A stretch of DNA of 64,000 nucleotides, taken from NCBI RefSeq assembly GCF_036181745.1, contig NZ_CP108080.1, positions 5,955,501 through 6,019,500 of the forward strand, given 5' to 3'. This stretch comes from Streptomyces sp. NBC_00259 (lineage in GTDB: Bacteria; Actinomycetota; Actinomycetes; Streptomycetales; Streptomycetaceae). Below, one piece after another: positions 1 through 8,323 of this stretch (positions are counted from its first letter, which is position 1; the number at the start of each line of letters is the position of its first letter). The notes below the pieces were generated by a model. The model saw only the letters and a program-made list of their open reading frames with translations. It ran no database searches and was not told where the DNA came from. The position numbers were made by a program, and so were the translations under genes.

Positions 1-61
1 TGGAGCACAAGAAGGGTGGCGAACTGTCGGCCGGGCATCTTGAAGATGTCCGCCCGCCGGC

Positions 62-789
62 TCAGTTCAGCATCGCGCGCGCCGCCCGCGCCCGACCCCT
101 GATCGCCTCCGCCGTGGTCGGTTCTACCGCCGAGACCACCTCCGCGTAGGCGTCCATTCTGCAGCGCCCGTCGTGAACTCGCCTCGCTGTACCAGCAGTT
201 GAGCCCGCTCATAGCGCAGCCGGGCCGGATGCGAGGGGAGGAGCAGCAGCAGGTCCAGTGCCCACAGGGCGACATCCGAGCGCTCGGGCCGCGGCGCGGC
301 CCAGGCGCGGATGTTGTTGAGGATGCGCGAGATCACGGCGAGCGGGTCAGCCGGGCTCAGCATCGACGGGTTCAGAGAAGGCTCTGTGGCGCTCGCAACG
401 AGCAGTTCGGTGTCCTCGGGGGACAGCAGCCGGCCCGCTGCGAAGGGGTCCGCCAGCACATGGGCGTCCGGGGCGCCGAGGACCTGGGCCTCCGGGTCGC
501 CGAAGCCCACGACGAAGTGGCCGGGCAGAGCGACCCCGTACACCGGCCCGCCTGCCCTGCGGGCCACCTCCGTCCAGATCACCGAGAGCAGGATCGGCAG
601 GCCCCGGCGCCGGAGCAGCACCCTGTGCAGCAGCGAGGGCTCCAGGTGCTGGTAGTCGCCGGGGCTGCCGTGGAAGCCTTCGCGTCCGCCCAGAAGGTCC
701 GCCGTCGCGGTTGCCCAGGCATGCGGCGTGCGCAGCCCGTACGGCAGCAGCCCCGCGAGAAGGGCACGGCCTCCGGCGAGCTGCCCGTG
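62..789 (-). pseudogene. SirB1/transglutaminase-like family protein, truncated and frameshifted
   Basis: Reading leftwards from about 789, the frame shows GDYQHLEPSLL followed by RRRGLPILLSVIWTEVARR and GHFVVGFGDP, the core of the SirB1_N/transglutaminase-like family. The N-terminal part is missing: the frame meets a stop at 790-792, exactly where an unrelated plus-strand gene fragment begins. Near 156-161 the frame slips by one base. The expected C-terminal helix (DAYAEVVSAVEPTTAEA, ending at a stop at 62-64) continues in another frame, while the original frame stops at 124-126. The gene is therefore broken at its 5' end and frameshifted near its 3' end. Family assignment is from motif recognition; inactivity is inferred. 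Confidence 0.6.
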
Positions 790-978
790 TCAAGCCGCAG
801 CACGAAGTTCTGGGTCAAGGAGATCAAGGCCCCCGCCGGCTACGACCTCTACAAGCCGACGAAGACGTTCACGTCGGGCCCCGGCGCCCCGGTGACCGCG
901 ACCGTCACCAACGCCAAGACGGCCACCGACCCGAAGCCCGACCCCTCAGACCAGCCGACGAACAAGCCCACACGCTGA
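790..978 (+). pseudogene. C-terminal fragment of a SpaA/Cna-B-type surface protein
   Basis: About 60 residues containing FWVKEIKAPAGYDLY, the closing strand of a SpaA/Cna-B prealbumin-like domain, followed by a Thr/Pro-rich tail (TDPKPDPSDQPTNKP) and a stop at 976-978. In intact proteins this lies at the end of a secreted Cna-B module. No start codon, signal peptide or domain N-terminus precedes it. Instead the sequence abuts the broken transglutaminase-like gene at about 790, so this is one side of a rearrangement junction. No sorting motif or C-terminal membrane helix is visible. Confidence 0.55.
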
Positions 979-988
979 ACTGGAGACG

Positions 989-1372
989 TTGCGGTTTGCC
1001 GGGCAGGTCTACGAGATGGCCTGGCGGCTGCGTAAGGCCCAAGTTTCCTCGGTCGAGCGAGTACGGGCCATCGGCATCGAAGCCAACATCGGACCCTTGG
1101 ATCTTGACCGGTTTGTGCCGCCCACGATGGAACAGCTGGGCTGGGTTCAGTGCGACCGGCGACCCGACGGGGGGCTGGTCAGTGTGGCGGCCTTCGTTCC
1201 GCCGAATGCCGAGCTGTTGGGTGCGACGGATCGACTGCTGGGCGCTGCGCGCCGGGTCGAGAATCTGGGCCTGACCTGGGCTTTTCCGCGCCCCGTTCAG
1301 GCCGACATCTTTCCGATGACCTCGCACGTGGAGTGTGTGGCGATTCTTGAGCCGGCTCAGAAGGGCCTCTGA
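989..1372 (+). CDS. unrecognised ORF ending in a TrmA/RlmD-like C-terminal motif
   Basis: A 127-residue frame starting TTG/ATG-like at 989. The first ~100 residues (AWRLRKAQVSSVERVRAIGI ... PPTMEQLGWVQCDR) match nothing I recognise. The last ~25 residues read DIFPMTSHVECVAILE, which resembles the C-terminus of TrmA/RlmD-type rRNA uracil-C5 methyltransferases (pattern DxFPxTxHVExVxxL). The same 3' segment recurs near 17.07 and 25.69 kb, where it is not attached to this upstream sequence. The ORF may thus be a fusion created at a recombination site rather than a working gene. No clear ribosome binding site is visible. Low confidence. Confidence 0.3.
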   Translation: MRFAGQVYEMAWRLRKAQVSSVERVRAIGIEANIGPLDLDRFVPPTMEQLGWVQCDRRPDGGLVSVAAFVPPNAELLGATDRLLGAARRVENLGLTWAFPRPVQADIFPMTSHVECVAILEPAQKGL

Positions 1373-1545
1373 CCTGCGGTTCTTCGCATGCTGTCGGCTT
1401 GCCCGACCTGTTTCCGGGCAAGCAACGGGTCGCGCGGTCGGCGTAGCTGCGGAGGCGGTCTGACCTGCGAGTTCACCGCACAGCAAGAACAGCATCGGTG
1501 AAGTACCGGGCATCGGCGAGCATTCTTGACGCTCAAGTGACGCTC
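1255..1545 (+). repeat. att-like module, copy 1 (right arms only)
   Basis: The core begins GACATC at 1304 and is ~75 bp long (encoding FPMTSHVECVAILE and a stop). A 9-bp inverted repeat follows (1397-1405 with 1415-1423). Then come two TGACGCTC boxes at 1527-1534 and 1538-1545, 11 bp apart. The copies near 17.1 and 25.7 kb have the same order and nearly the same core-to-arm distance (223, 224 and 247 bp). This copy has no TGACGCTC pair at the ~82 bp upstream position where the others do. The arrangement suits an attL-type site of a tyrosine recombinase; that role is inference. Confidence 0.5.
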
Positions 1546-1769
1546 GAGCGTTCGTGTCGGTCGGGTGCGCCGATGCTCCAGGACTGCGGGTAGCGCCTGG
1601 GGGAACGTCAGCGCTGGGGCGGTGTCGTTCGCGGCGACCGCGCCGTTGGACGGAGCCAGGCCGCCTGCCTTGTTGATCCACCAGGTCCCGCCGTCGGGGC
1701 CGGTGAGGGTCAGGGCGACGCGGGCGTCGAGCGCCGACAACGCCCTCACCGACGAGGACCCGGACCGAC

Positions 1770-1930
1770 GAGCAAGGACTACACCTCAATCATCAACGAC
1801 AAGCAGTACGCGATCCGTCTTCACCGGCAGCACCGAGGTCGGACGAGCCGTGATGAAGGCGGCGAGCGAGAACCTCGTCCCCGTCACGCTGGAACTGGGC
1901 GGCAAGTCTCCGACCATCGTCGCCGCAGGT
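1770..1930 (+). pseudogene. aldehyde dehydrogenase fragments
   Basis: Two short pieces of an aldehyde dehydrogenase of the coniferyl-aldehyde type lie in different frames. The first reads SKDYTSIINDKQY (about 1771-1810). The second reads VFTGSTEVGRAVMKAASENL and then VPVTLELGGKSPTIVA (about 1817-1925), the cofactor-binding and catalytic Glu region (ELGGKSP). Intact enzymes have roughly a hundred further residues between and around these motifs, and the catalytic Cys region is absent. This is a remnant with an internal deletion. Confidence 0.55.
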
Positions 1931-2352
1931 GGCGGAAGACGAGTCGGCCTGTACGCCGGGTCGCCAGTCGGCGGGCGCGTCCCAGCCGGCCGTGGACGAC
2001 CTCGACGCGCCAGGCGTGGCGGATCGGTCGGAATACCAGCTGCTTGCGAGGTCACGGGCGACGACGGTCACCGTGACGCCGTGGGCGCGGTTCATGATGA
2101 TCGGCGCTGCGGCCTCCGTCCAGTGGTTGCTCGCCTCCGGCTCGGTCGCCATGGCCACTGCGGGCCCCGTCATCACCGCGCTCCTCGCCGACCTCACCGA
2201 TAGCCGCGCCTGATCTCAAGCACCGCTCGGCTCCCCGGCGCTCCCGTCTCGCAACACCGGCGACGCCGCGGCAACAGCGCGTACGGGGTGCCGGGAGTTT
2301 GGATTCGGCGCCCGTTCCCGCAGTCATGGCTGCGGGAACGGGCATGCCGCGT
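1931..2352. other. no recognisable gene
   Basis: About 420 bp with open frames on both strands, but none has a recognisable domain, a good ribosome binding site or consistent codon bias relative to its competitors. An inverted repeat around 2313-2345 (CGTTCCCGCAG...CTGCGGGAACG) lies just past the stop of the leftward fructokinase gene and could act as its terminator. Confidence 0.35.
2313..2343 (-). terminator. hairpin downstream of fructokinase
   Basis: CCCGTTCCCGCAG pairs with CTGCGGGAACGGG across the short spacer TCATGG, forming a GC-rich stem about 10 bp beyond the stop codon of the leftward fructokinase gene. No T-run follows, as is usual in this GC-rich sequence. Confidence 0.5.
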
Positions 2353-3342
2353 TCAGGCATGGGGCAGGAGCCCAGCCACCCCGGCTTTCAGCCCCACTGC
2401 ATCCGCCAGAGGCGGGTTCGCGCCGGGGACTGAGCAGGTCAGGGCGGCGACGCGAGCGGCGAAGGAGCAGGCGTCGGTCAGGTCTTCGAGGCTCAGTGCG
2501 TCGAGTCGGCCGCCGAGGTGTCCGAGGGCGGCGAGCCGGTGGAGCAGGCCCGCGGTGAAGGAGTCCCCGGCGCCGACGGTGTCGACGACGTCGATGGCCG
2601 GGGCCGCGACGGTGACGCGGAGACCGTCGAGGGAGGCGAGGGCGCCCCGTCCGCCCAAGGTGATGACGACGAGGCGCGCGCCGGCGGCGTGCCAGGTGTC
2701 GCACGCCTCCTCGGCGCCGACGCCGGGCAGGAGCAGCGCGAGGTCGTCCTCGCTGAGGCGAAGGATGTCGGCGAGGGCGCACCAGTGGGGGAGCCGTTCG
2801 CGGTAGGCGGAGGGCGGTACGAGCAGGGGGCGGACGTTGGGGTCGATGGATACGGTGACGTGCTCGCGGGCCTTGGCGAGGTGGTCCTCGATGCGGCTGC
2901 CGCCGGGTTGGCGTATGAGTGCCAGGGAGCCCGTGTGCAGGCAGGCCGCGTCGTCCTGCTGGGTGGCGGCGAGTTCCTCGTCGGTCCACTGCCAGTCGGC
3001 GGCGCTGTCGGCGTAGAAGGTGTAGGTGGCCTGGCCGGAGTCGTCGAGGTCGGCGACGGCGAGGGTGCTGGGCTCGGGAGCGGTCACGCTGCCGGTCAGA
3101 TCGACGCCGGAGGCGCTGAGGCGGGCACGGAAGAGGGTGCCGAAGACATCCGTGGAGAAGCGCCCGAGGAAGCGGGTGGGGGTGCCGAGCCGGGCGAGAG
3201 CGACGGCGGTGTTGGCGGGGCCGCCACCGGGCAGGGCCCGCAGCGCGAGTTCATCGGAGCTGGAGCGGGCGGGGTCGGTGAAGGCGTCGGCGACGCACTC
3301 GCCGAGGACTGTGACACTGACGGGGGCCTGGGGTCGGGCCAT
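2353..3342 (-). CDS. PfkB-family fructokinase
   Basis: A 329-residue ribokinase/PfkB sugar kinase, normal in length. Signature 1 is visible near residues 40-55 (LPGGGPANTAVALARLG). Signature 2 with the catalytic Asp and anion hole is near residues 245-258 (DTVGAGDSFTAGLL). Such enzymes phosphorylate fructose or a related sugar with ATP. It is divergent from a LacI regulator and beside an importer and two GH32 fructosidases, so fructose released from fructans is the probable substrate, giving fructose-6-phosphate in the cytoplasm. The ATG at 3342 is preceded by a GAGAGG-like site. A truncated close relative lies on the other strand at 16092-16427. Confidence 0.85.
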   Translation of the reverse strand: MARPQAPVSVTVLGECVADAFTDPARSSSDELALRALPGGGPANTAVALARLGTPTRFLGRFSTDVFGTLFRARLSASGVDLTGSVTAPEPSTLAVADLDDSGQATYTFYADSAADWQWTDEELAATQQDDAACLHTGSLALIRQPGGSRIEDHLAKAREHVTVSIDPNVRPLLVPPSAYRERLPHWCALADILRLSEDDLALLLPGVGAEEACDTWHAAGARLVVITLGGRGALASLDGLRVTVAAPAIDVVDTVGAGDSFTAGLLHRLAALGHLGGRLDALSLEDLTDACSFAARVAALTCSVPGANPPLADAVGLKAGVAGLLPHA

Positions 3343-3471
3343 GGTGACTGTCTGCCTCTCTCAGGAAGAGCGCGGGTGGCGAAGGGCACCGGGACGGTGG
3401 CCCGATGCAGCCCATTGCGCAGGTATTGACATGCCGCTCAAGACGGACGTAACTTCCCTGCCACAAGGAAG

Positions 3472-3483
3472 TAACGCGCGTTA
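3472..3483. promoter_or_regulatory. candidate LacI-family operator
   Basis: TAACGCGCGTTA is a perfect 12-bp palindrome centred on CG, the centre typical of LacI-family operators. It lies in the 198-bp intergenic space between the divergent fructokinase and lacI-type genes, so one site could control both. A second imperfect repeat (CTTCC...GGAAG) lies just upstream around 3452-3470. No copy was seen upstream of the binding-protein gene at 4639. Confidence 0.55.
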
Positions 3484-3540
3484 TTAAAGCGCGAAACCGG
3501 AGGCGGTGTCTCGTCTCCAGTCGGCCGAAAGGGACTGGAA

Positions 3541-4563
3541 GTGGCCACGAACAGGACGCAGCGCGTGACCATGAGCGATGTGGCGCGCCACGCGGGTGTC
3601 TCGCGGACCACCGTCTCCTTCGTCCTCAACGACAAGCCCGGCGCCGCCATCCCCGAGGAGACCCGTCGGCGGATCCTGGAGGCGATCGACGAGCTCGGCT
3701 ACCGGCCCAACGCCGGGGCGCGGGCGCTGGCCGCGAACCGCAGCGGGTGGTTCGGGCTGATCACCGAGATCGTGACCGGCCCCTTCGCGGGGGAGGTGAT
3801 CACGGGCGCGCAGAGCCGCGCCTGGGGTGACCGGAGGTTCCTGCTGATCGCCGCGAGCGAGGGCGATCCCGCCCAGGAGGCCGCCGCGCTCGACCAGATG
3901 CTGGAGCACCGGGTGGAAGGGCTGCTGTACGCCACGACCTGGCACCGCGCCGTCACGCTCCCCAAGGCCGCCCGGGAGGTGCCGACGGTGCTCGTCAACT
4001 GCTACGACGCGGAAGATGAGCTGCCGTGCATCCTGCCCGACGAGGTGTCGGGCGGATACAAGGCGACCCGCCGGCTCCTGGACGCCGGTCACACCCGCAT
4101 CGGGTTCATCAACCTCGACCCGGCGATCCCGGCCGCCATCGGCAGGCGCGAAGGGTACGAACGTGCCCTGCGCGAGGCCGGGATCACCCCCGACACCTCC
4201 CTCGTCGTCCCCGGCTGGGCCACCGCCGACAGCGCCTACGCCGCCGCCTGCGAACTGCTGGACCGCCCGGCGGGCGACCGGCCGACCGCGCTGTTCTGCG
4301 GAAACGACCGGATGGCGATGGGCGCGTACGACGCGATCAAGGAACGTGGACTGCGCATCCCGCACGACGTGGCCGTGGTGGGGTTCGACAACCAGGAACT
4401 CATCGCCGCCTATCTGCGGCCGAAGCTGACGACGCTCGCCCTGCCCTTCGAGGCCATGGGCACCAAGGGCATTGACATGCTCGCCGCTCTCGCAGCCGGG
4501 CAGCCGCTCGACACCCACCGGGTGACGATCGACTGCCCGCTGCTCGAACGCTCGTCGGTCTGA
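3541..4563 (+). CDS. LacI-family transcriptional repressor of the fructan locus
   Basis: 340 residues. The N-terminal helix-turn-helix is at about residues 9-32 (VTMSDVARHAGVSRTTVSFVLND), followed by the hinge (YRPNAGARALAANRS) and a periplasmic-binding-protein-like sensor domain ending in CPLLERSSV. Start GTG at 3541 is followed by the usual short Arg/Thr-rich leader. It probably represses the fructokinase and the downstream importer/GH32 operon, with a fructo-saccharide or fructose as inducer. Only 75 bp separate it from the binding-protein gene and I see no terminator there, so the regulator may be co-transcribed with the transport genes. Confidence 0.88.
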   Translation: MATNRTQRVTMSDVARHAGVSRTTVSFVLNDKPGAAIPEETRRRILEAIDELGYRPNAGARALAANRSGWFGLITEIVTGPFAGEVITGAQSRAWGDRRFLLIAASEGDPAQEAAALDQMLEHRVEGLLYATTWHRAVTLPKAAREVPTVLVNCYDAEDELPCILPDEVSGGYKATRRLLDAGHTRIGFINLDPAIPAAIGRREGYERALREAGITPDTSLVVPGWATADSAYAAACELLDRPAGDRPTALFCGNDRMAMGAYDAIKERGLRIPHDVAVVGFDNQELIAAYLRPKLTTLALPFEAMGTKGIDMLAALAAGQPLDTHRVTIDCPLLERSSV

Positions 4564-4638
4564 CCGCTAATCAGCCCGCCGAGGAATCCCATCCCAGTCT
4601 TCGCCCTGTGTGTTGAAGAGAGGAAAAGAGTCTCCATT

Positions 4639-6321
4639 ATGGCACCTTCCCGCATACCTTCACGGCGGCCCCGAGCCGTCCTGAGAGCGGTCACCGCGAC
4701 CGCCGCCGCAGCCCTGGTCCTGTCCGCCTGTACGGGTGGCTCGGGCGCGTCCGGCGCCGGTGACACCTCCGGCAACCAGCTGCTCACCATCCCGCGCGAG
4801 GATCTGGCGACGTTCACGCGCAACTTCAACCCGCTCTCCCCGCAGGCCGCCCCTATGACCCTGCAGGCGGTCTACGAGCCGCTGGCGGTGCACAGCATGG
4901 CGGATGCCAAGGACACGCCGTGGCTGGCCACCAAGTGGGAGCAGGCCAAGGATGGCAAGTCCCTCACCTTCACGTTGCGCGACGGCGTCAAGTGGTCGGA
5001 CGGCCAGGCTCTCACCGCCGACGACGTCGTCTACACCTTCGAGCTCCAGAAGAAGGTGCTGGGCGGCTTCGACTACCTGGACAAGGTCACCGCGGTCGAC
5101 GCCCACACGGTGAAGTTCTCCTTCAACAAGGCATTCTCGACCGCCTTCTTCGAGATCAGCGGCCACTACATCCTGCCGAAGCACATCTGGTCCAAGGTGA
5201 AGGACCCGGCGAAGTTCACCAACCCGAACCCGGTCGGCACCGGCCCTTACACCAAGATCGAGAAGTTCCAGAGCCAGTCGTACGAGCTGCGCAAGAACCC
5301 CGACTACTGGCAGCCGGCGAAGCAGCAGATCGCCGGCATCCAGATGCTCGCCTTCTCCGGCAACGACAGCGCCAACATCGCCTTCACCAACGGCGAGGTG
5401 GACTGGACGCAGTCGTTCATCCCGGACATCGAGAAGTCCTTCGTCGCCAAGGACAAGAAGCACAACCACTACTGGTTCCCGGCCACCGGCGCCATGATCA
5501 ACTGGCAGCTGAACACCACCAAGGCCCCCTTCGACGACCCGGCCGTGCGCAAGGCGCTCAGCATGGCGGTAGACCGCGACCAGATCACCAAGGTCGCGAT
5601 GAACGGCTACGCCGAACCCGCCGACTGCACGGGCCTGGCCCGCACGTACGACAAGTGGCGCGACACGTCGCTGGCCGCCTCCTGCACTTGGACGAAGTAC
5701 GACACCGACGCGGCGGCCAAGGCCCTCGACGCGGCCGGCTACAAGGAGAGCGGCGGCAAGCGCAAGCTGAAGAACGGCAAGAACTTCACCCTCGACATCT
5801 CCGTCGGCTCCGCCTCCTCCGACTGGATATCGGTCGCCAACATCATCAAGCAGAACCTCGCGAAGGTCGGCATCACCGCCACCGTGAAGACACCCGACTG
5901 GTCGGCTGTCCAGTCGTCGTACAACACCGGCACCTTCGACACCGGCATCGTGTGGAGCAACAACGGCGCCACCCCGTACGAGTACTTCCGCGGCGTGATG
6001 TCGACCAAGATGGTGCAGCCGGTCGGCAAGCAGGCCACGGAGAACTACCACCGCTTCGGCGACAAGAAGGCCGACAAGCTCATCGACGCCTTCGCCGCCG
6101 CCACGGACGAGAGTGCGCAGCGCGAGCAGATGAACGGTCTGCAGGAGCTGTACAACAAGGACACGCCTGTCGTCCCGCTGTTCACCGGCCCCGAGTGGGG
6201 CGCGTACACGGATGCCCGCTTCACCGGCTGGCCCACCGAAGAGAACCCGTACGCCACCCTCGGCAACCGCAACGGCAGCACGATCCTCGTGCTCACCTCG
6301 CTGAAGCCCGTCAAGGGCTGA
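4639..6321 (+). CDS. SBP_bac_5 family ABC substrate-binding lipoprotein
   Basis: 560 residues with an N-terminal Arg-rich segment, a hydrophobic core and the lipobox LSAC with the lipidated Cys at residue 31. The body is a family-5 (peptide/nickel type) solute-binding protein: the DGVKWSDGQALTADDVVYTF segment is characteristic. A purine-rich site (GAGAGGAAAAGAG) precedes the ATG. It should be anchored outside the membrane, delivering substrate to the two permeases downstream. Family-5 proteins mostly bind peptides, but some bind oligosaccharides. The LacI, fructokinase and GH32 neighbours suggest fructo-oligosaccharides here; that is inference from context. Confidence 0.87.
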   Translation: MAPSRIPSRRPRAVLRAVTATAAAALVLSACTGGSGASGAGDTSGNQLLTIPREDLATFTRNFNPLSPQAAPMTLQAVYEPLAVHSMADAKDTPWLATKWEQAKDGKSLTFTLRDGVKWSDGQALTADDVVYTFELQKKVLGGFDYLDKVTAVDAHTVKFSFNKAFSTAFFEISGHYILPKHIWSKVKDPAKFTNPNPVGTGPYTKIEKFQSQSYELRKNPDYWQPAKQQIAGIQMLAFSGNDSANIAFTNGEVDWTQSFIPDIEKSFVAKDKKHNHYWFPATGAMINWQLNTTKAPFDDPAVRKALSMAVDRDQITKVAMNGYAEPADCTGLARTYDKWRDTSLAASCTWTKYDTDAAAKALDAAGYKESGGKRKLKNGKNFTLDISVGSASSDWISVANIIKQNLAKVGITATVKTPDWSAVQSSYNTGTFDTGIVWSNNGATPYEYFRGVMSTKMVQPVGKQATENYHRFGDKKADKLIDAFAAATDESAQREQMNGLQELYNKDTPVVPLFTGPEWGAYTDARFTGWPTEENPYATLGNRNGSTILVLTSLKPVKG

Positions 6322-6407
6322 CGCCCGGCGAACCGACGGCCGTCCTCCTCCCCGGACGGCCGCCCCGCCACCGACCTCCCGCACCCCCACCGACAGGAGC
6401 ACGACCC

Positions 6408-7385
6408 GTGCGTCTCATCCTGCGCAATCTGGGGTTCTATCTGCTCGCCTTCTGGGCCTCCATCACCCTGAACTTCGTTCTCCCGCGCTTCATGCCGGGC
6501 GACCCGGTCTCCCGGATGTTCGCGCAGGCCCAGGGCACCATGCAGCCCGATCAGATAGCCCAGCTGCGCAAACTCTTCGGCCTCGACAACCGCCCCCTCT
6601 GGGAGCAGTACGTCTCCTACGTCAAGAGCGTCTTCACCGGCGACCTCGGCATCTCCATCACCCGCTTCCCCACCCCGGTCACCGACGTGATCGGCTCGCA
6701 GATCGGCTGGACCCTGCTCCTCGGTGGCGTCGCGCTCGTCATCGCCGCCGTGCTCGGCAACCTGCTCGGCATCGTCGCCGCCTGGCGGCGCGGCGGCGTC
6801 CTCGACTCCGCCTTCCCGCCCCTGCTGATCTTCGTCGGCTCCTTCCCGTACTTCTGGCTGGCGATGGGCGCGCTGTACCTGTTCGGGGTCAGCCTGGGCT
6901 GGTTCCCGATGCGGCATGCCTACGACGTCGGTCTGACTCCCGGCTTCAACGGCGAGTTCCTCTCCAACGTCGCCACCCACCTGGTGCTGCCGGCGCTGAC
7001 CATCGTGCTGGTCTCCATCGGCGGCTGGATGCTCGGCATGCGCAACACCATGATCGCCACGGCGGCCGAGGACTACATCACCATGGCCGAGGCCAAGGGG
7101 CTCAGCCCCTCGCGGATCATGTTCCGCTACGCCGCCCGCAACGCCCTGCTCCCCTCCGTTACCAACTTCGGCATGGCACTCGGCTTCGTCGTCGGCGGCG
7201 CCCTGCTCACCGAGGTCGTGTTCGCCTACCCCGGCATCGGCTATCAGCTGCTGATGGCCGTCCAGGGCCTGGACTACCCGCTGATGCAGGGCATCTTCCT
7301 GACGATCACGGCGGCGGTACTGATTGCGAACTTCCTCGTCGACCTCGTCTACGTCCGCCTCGACCCGCGCGTCCGCGTCCGCTGA
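6408..7385 (+). CDS. Opp/Dpp-type ABC transporter permease (DppB-like)
   Basis: 325 residues from GTG at 6408 (AGGAGC site at about 6394). An N-terminal membrane helix is followed by an extracytoplasmic segment (FMPGDPVSRMFA...LFGLDNRPLWEQYVSYVKSVFTGDLG) and the BPD_transp_1 domain. The EAA-type loop reads EDYITMAEAKGLSPSRIMFRYAARNALLP. About six membrane helices are expected. It pairs with the next gene to form the translocation channel of the importer. The gap to the binding-protein gene is 86 bp. Confidence 0.87.
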   Translation: MRLILRNLGFYLLAFWASITLNFVLPRFMPGDPVSRMFAQAQGTMQPDQIAQLRKLFGLDNRPLWEQYVSYVKSVFTGDLGISITRFPTPVTDVIGSQIGWTLLLGGVALVIAAVLGNLLGIVAAWRRGGVLDSAFPPLLIFVGSFPYFWLAMGALYLFGVSLGWFPMRHAYDVGLTPGFNGEFLSNVATHLVLPALTIVLVSIGGWMLGMRNTMIATAAEDYITMAEAKGLSPSRIMFRYAARNALLPSVTNFGMALGFVVGGALLTEVVFAYPGIGYQLLMAVQGLDYPLMQGIFLTITAAVLIANFLVDLVYVRLDPRVRVR

Positions 7386-7399
7386 AGGGGGCTGCCGAC

Positions 7400-8320
7400 A
7401 TGACCGCCATCGACATCGCAACGGCCACCACGCCGACAGTCCCCGCGCGCCCTTCCCGCCGGCGCGGACTGCTACGCCAGCTCACCGACAGCAAGAAGGC
7501 GATGACCGGGCTGATGCTGCTCGCTCTCTTCGCTCTCCTTGCTCTGCTCGCTCCCGTCCTCGTCCCGGGTGAACCGTCGCTCATCAACTCCACGGGCAGC
7601 CAGGTCCCTTCGGCCGCACACTGGCTCGGTACGACCGCCAAGGGACAGGACGTGCTCGCCCTCACCCTGTGGGGCGCGCGCAGCTCGCTCTTCGTCGGGT
7701 TCACCGTGGGGCTGGTGGCGACCGCGGTCGCCATCGTCGTCGGCCTCGCGGCCGCCTACTTCGGCCGCATTGTGGACGACGCGCTGACCCTGGTCACCAA
7801 CATCTTCCTGCTGCTGCCCGGACTGCCGCTGCTCATCATCCTGGCCGCGTTCCTGCCGCCCGGGACCTCCACCGTGATCCTGGTCCTCGTCGTCACCGGC
7901 TGGGCGGGCTCGGCCCGGGTCCTGCGCGCGCAGGCCAAGTCGATCCGGGGCAAGGACTTCGTGGCCGCCGCGGTCGTCACCGGGGAGCGCCCGCTGCGGA
8001 TCATGTTCCGCGAGATCCTGCCCAACATGGCGTCCGTGGTGATGACCACGCTGCTCGGCTGCGTGATCTTCGGCATCGGCGCCCAGGCCGGCCTGGAATT
8101 CCTCGGCCTCGGCGACAGCAGCGTCGTCAGCTGGGGTACCAACCTGTACTGGGCCAGCAACGACGGCGCGTTGATGACCGGCGCTTGGTGGGCCTTCGTC
8201 CCCTCCGGACTGTGCATCGCGCTCGTCGCGTTCGCGCTCGCGCTGGTCAACTATGCGGTCGACGAGATCACCAACCCGAGGCTGCGCAACCGCCGTGCCC
8301 GCCGCGAGAGGAGGGGCTGA
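7400..8320 (+). CDS. Opp/Dpp-type ABC transporter permease (DppC-like)
   Basis: 306 residues, starting 15 bp after the previous stop with a GAAGGGGG-like site. It has an N-terminal OppC_N-type helix (SKKAMTGLMLLALFALLALL), the family motif HWLGTTAKGQDVLALTLWGAR, and a BPD_transp_1 domain with the EAA loop (GKDFVAAAVVTGERPLRIMFREILPN). It ends with the typical FLGLGDSSVVSWGTNL segment. It is the second half of the permease heterodimer. Confidence 0.87.
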   Translation: MTAIDIATATTPTVPARPSRRRGLLRQLTDSKKAMTGLMLLALFALLALLAPVLVPGEPSLINSTGSQVPSAAHWLGTTAKGQDVLALTLWGARSSLFVGFTVGLVATAVAIVVGLAAAYFGRIVDDALTLVTNIFLLLPGLPLLIILAAFLPPGTSTVILVLVVTGWAGSARVLRAQAKSIRGKDFVAAAVVTGERPLRIMFREILPNMASVVMTTLLGCVIFGIGAQAGLEFLGLGDSSVVSWGTNLYWASNDGALMTGAWWAFVPSGLCIALVAFALALVNYAVDEITNPRLRNRRARRERRG

Positions 8321-8323
8321 GCC

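Noticed and set aside
1793..2197. Minus-strand frame reading like a transposase fragment (VTVVARDLASSWYSDRSATP).
   Set aside because: No recognisable catalytic motif or inverted repeats, and competing frames are equally open.
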